This document shows, piece after piece, positions 61,801 to 64,000 of a stretch of 64,000 bases of DNA (positions are counted from its first letter, which is position 1; each line of letters opens with the position of its first letter). Source of the stretch: Megaleporinus macrocephalus (Eukaryota > Chordata > Actinopteri > Characiformes > Anostomidae); the NCBI GenBank assembly GCA_021613375.1, contig CM038710.1:26486763-26550762 (forward strand). Reading direction: 5' to 3'. Both the position numbers and the translations under genes were made by a program. A model generated the notes under the pieces. That model searched no databases, had not been told where the DNA came from, and was given only the letters and a program-made list of their open reading frames with translations.

Positions 61801-62244
61801 TAAATTGAAATGCTAAACATGTGGTGGAGGTGAATTTTTAAAGAGGCCGAACTATCATTTTGATGATATTATGCAATGTACAGAATGAAATACTTGAAAT
61901 TCCTGCTATCTCTGGCTGAGGAATGTTATTTTTTTCTAACTGCGTTTTACCTACCGTCCCAACAATTTTGGAGTTGGATTTGTATGTTGTGTGAAGCTGT
62001 AAGCGTAGAGATGTTAAAGGAGATGTTACAAAACCAATTTAATTTGTCACAACAAATAACATAATAAGACAGACAGCAAAACAAAAGGCAGAAGGACTCT
62101 TCCGAAAACAGTTCAGAGGTATCAGAGGTTCTGAGGTGTCCTGCATGAATCAGAAACATCAGGAAGTTAGGTCCTGTTTGGAGAGGGGCGGACTTTTAGA
62201 AATTCTAAAAACACTGACTAGTTGAAAGACAGAGGGACCTCAGA

Positions 62245-62570
62245 GTCATGACTGATGGTCTTCAGAACCCTCTGCAGTTTGCATATAGAACTAACGGATA
62301 TGTAGAAAATGCCATTAATCTGGTTTACGTCCTTGTGTTGTTTGTCTACTTCAGCTCTACTTTCAACACCATTGTTTCTGATCTTCTACTGGATAAACAA
62401 TGGAGGCTCAATGTCTTATGTCTGCTACTGGATCCACAACTTCTTGTCTAACAGGACAGTATGTCAGGGTGGGTTACCACATATCAGACCCTCTATACCT
62501 CAACACTGGTGCTCCACAGGGCTCTGGGCTCTCTACCCTGCTCCACTCTACTATGCTGATGCCTACACCA
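62245..62570 (+). mobile_element. LINE reverse transcriptase relic
   Basis: The plus strand shows DGLQNPLQFAYR (62253 on) and FVYFSSTFNTI, where the family has a catalytic Asp in place of the first Tyr. LNTGAPQGSGLSTLL follows in another frame (about 62490-62535). It is truncated at both ends. Confidence 0.65.
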
Positions 62571-63065
62571 AGAGAAAGTCTTGGTGAATAGTGATTCTGG
62601 CTCTGTTTATTTGCTCTGTATTTTTGTTTTATATTTTACTTAGTTAATTAAGTTAAACTAAGAAAAGGCAGCACCACTGGGTCCTATAATCCTGCAGGTG
62701 GAGCGGGGCCTCCCTTAGCATTTGATTTGTGTCCCTGTCTGTTAAGCCAGACTTGGTGCAATTTGAGGCTTTTTAGAGGCCAGATACAGGATGTCCCTCA
62801 CATAGATGGTTGATTCTCAAACACAAGATGATGAAAGAGAACTAATCTGAGATGTGGTCAGACAGTGCTAGCATAATCTACTTTTAATTGTGTGTCATTT
62901 TTTCATCCCCCATTCCTCCCATATAGTCATCTTGACTCTTAACAAGGCCTAATAGCCACTTGGCAGCCCCTAACAAGCACTAAATAAACAACATTCTAGC
63001 TACAGTTTAATAAACAGCTTTTATACCACAGCAACTGGCTAACAGCATCTTAGCAAATAAGATGT

Positions 63066-63086
63066 ACACACACACACACAAACACA

Positions 63087-63184
<98 letters not shown>
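63066..63184. repeat. (CA)n / (TA)n compound microsatellite
   Basis: A short CA run (about 63066-63085) is followed by about 90 bases of TA (63092-63183). Confidence 0.95.
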
Positions 63185-63689
63185 TTAACAATTTACTATT
63201 CAAGGTTGAATATATATATGATATAAATTAGAGCTGTTGTGGTGAGCTTCAGGGGAATAAGGATTCAGCTCGGACTTCCCCATCACATGATGCCACCAAG
63301 CTCAGATGCTAAGGGTGATCTCTCAGCTGTGGGTAGTTTCAGTATCAAAAACATGACGTCATGAAACCTTGTCTAGTTGTGCAACTTGTCAGTCTTCAAA
63401 ATTGCTTTGATAATTTTAATGCTTTGTTCTGTGAGTAAATGCATTTACACACAAACACACCATTGTTTATGTTAGCACAGATATTACTCTGGACATTACT
63501 AACTACGTAGGCACAGACAGCACTGCTTTTAGTCAATGTATCTAAAAAACAGGAAACATTTTACTGTCTTCCAAACAAAGTGACAGAAGAAAACCCTTAT
63601 AAGTCTCACTGTGCCTGCATTGGTGGACAGAACATATACACGTTTATGGGCATTTTGGATAATTTTGGATAAAATATTTACTGTTTTAC

Positions 63690-63990
63690 ATATCCATCCA
63701 TCCATTATCTTACACTTTATCCTGCTAATTAGGGTCACTTGAGCCAATCCCGGGCAAAGGCAGGGTACACCATAGACAGGTCGGCAGTCCGTCGCATGGC
63801 CAACACACACTCACACCTACAAGCAATTTAGAGCCACCAATCAACCTAACATGCATGTGTTTGGACTGTGGGAGAAAACCGGAGTACCCGGAGGAAACCC
63901 ACTCAAGCACGGGGAGAACATGCACACATCCAACCCGGATCGTCTTGCTGTGAGGCGACAATGCTAACCACTGAACTAAAACAATAAAAT
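63690..63990 (+). repeat. Common fish interspersed repeat
   Basis: It starts with catccatccatccattatct and contains tgtttggactgtgggagaaa and accggagtacccggaggaaa, ending near gctaaccactgaac. This block is extremely common in fish genomes; its class is uncertain. Confidence 0.65.
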
Positions 63991-64000
63991 AATAAAATAA

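Overview
This is nuclear DNA from a ray-finned (teleost-type) fish. The evidence is spliced vertebrate immune genes of the perforin / macrophage-expressed gene 1 (MPEG1, perforin-2) family, AT-rich intergenic DNA with long (TA)n tracts, and a repeat load typical of fish: Tc1-like, hAT, P-like and piggyBac-like DNA transposons, L2/Rex1-type LINEs and Ty3/gypsy relics. The species cannot be named from the sequence.

The core of the window is a one-way cluster of MACPF pore-forming immune genes, all on the minus strand. At the left edge lies the N-terminal coding exon of a perforin-1-like gene (1-310). To its right is a tandem family of two-exon mpeg1-like genes, lettered here from left to right: fossil F (4842-5850), intact A (15880-18868), broken B (30532-33273), a ghost that keeps only 3' flank (about 33845-34066), 5'-truncated C (39621-40712), intact D (42894-45816) and intact E (49045-52144). 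All intact copies share one architecture: a 450-bp exon 1 (signal peptide and start of the MACPF domain), one phase-0 intron of 0.77-0.98 kb, then an exon 2 with the YGTH MACPF signature, a cysteine-rich P2-like region, one transmembrane helix and a short cytoplasmic tail. The copies differ in a Cys-rich loop, tail length, promoter and 3' flank. Introns and exon 1 group A with D and B with E, while the end of exon 2 is nearly the same in C, D and E, which suggests gene conversion.

The DNA between copies is filled by mobile elements. They include a Tc1 element cut by a LINE (27850-29902), a THAP-domain P-like element (26155-27374), a gypsy gag relic cut by a LINE (34075-35965), a foldback hAT-like palindrome (36097-37296), a gypsy pol relic (19680-21060) and a piggyBac-like MITE (21449-21757). 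A 39-bp minisatellite occurs twice (38855-39205 and 46285-47972), both times downstream of an mpeg1 copy.

Right of the cluster, 52.2-59.1 kb has no gene I can support, apart from a LINE endonuclease relic. An intact intronless histone H1 gene with an H1 box and TATA element sits at 59312-59839 (minus). The last 4 kb holds repeats only.

The intact mpeg1 copies probably encode type I membrane pore-formers of phagocyte endolysosomes, and the perforin-1-like gene a secreted granule cytolysin. The locus therefore looks like a birth-and-death cluster of pore-forming defence genes.
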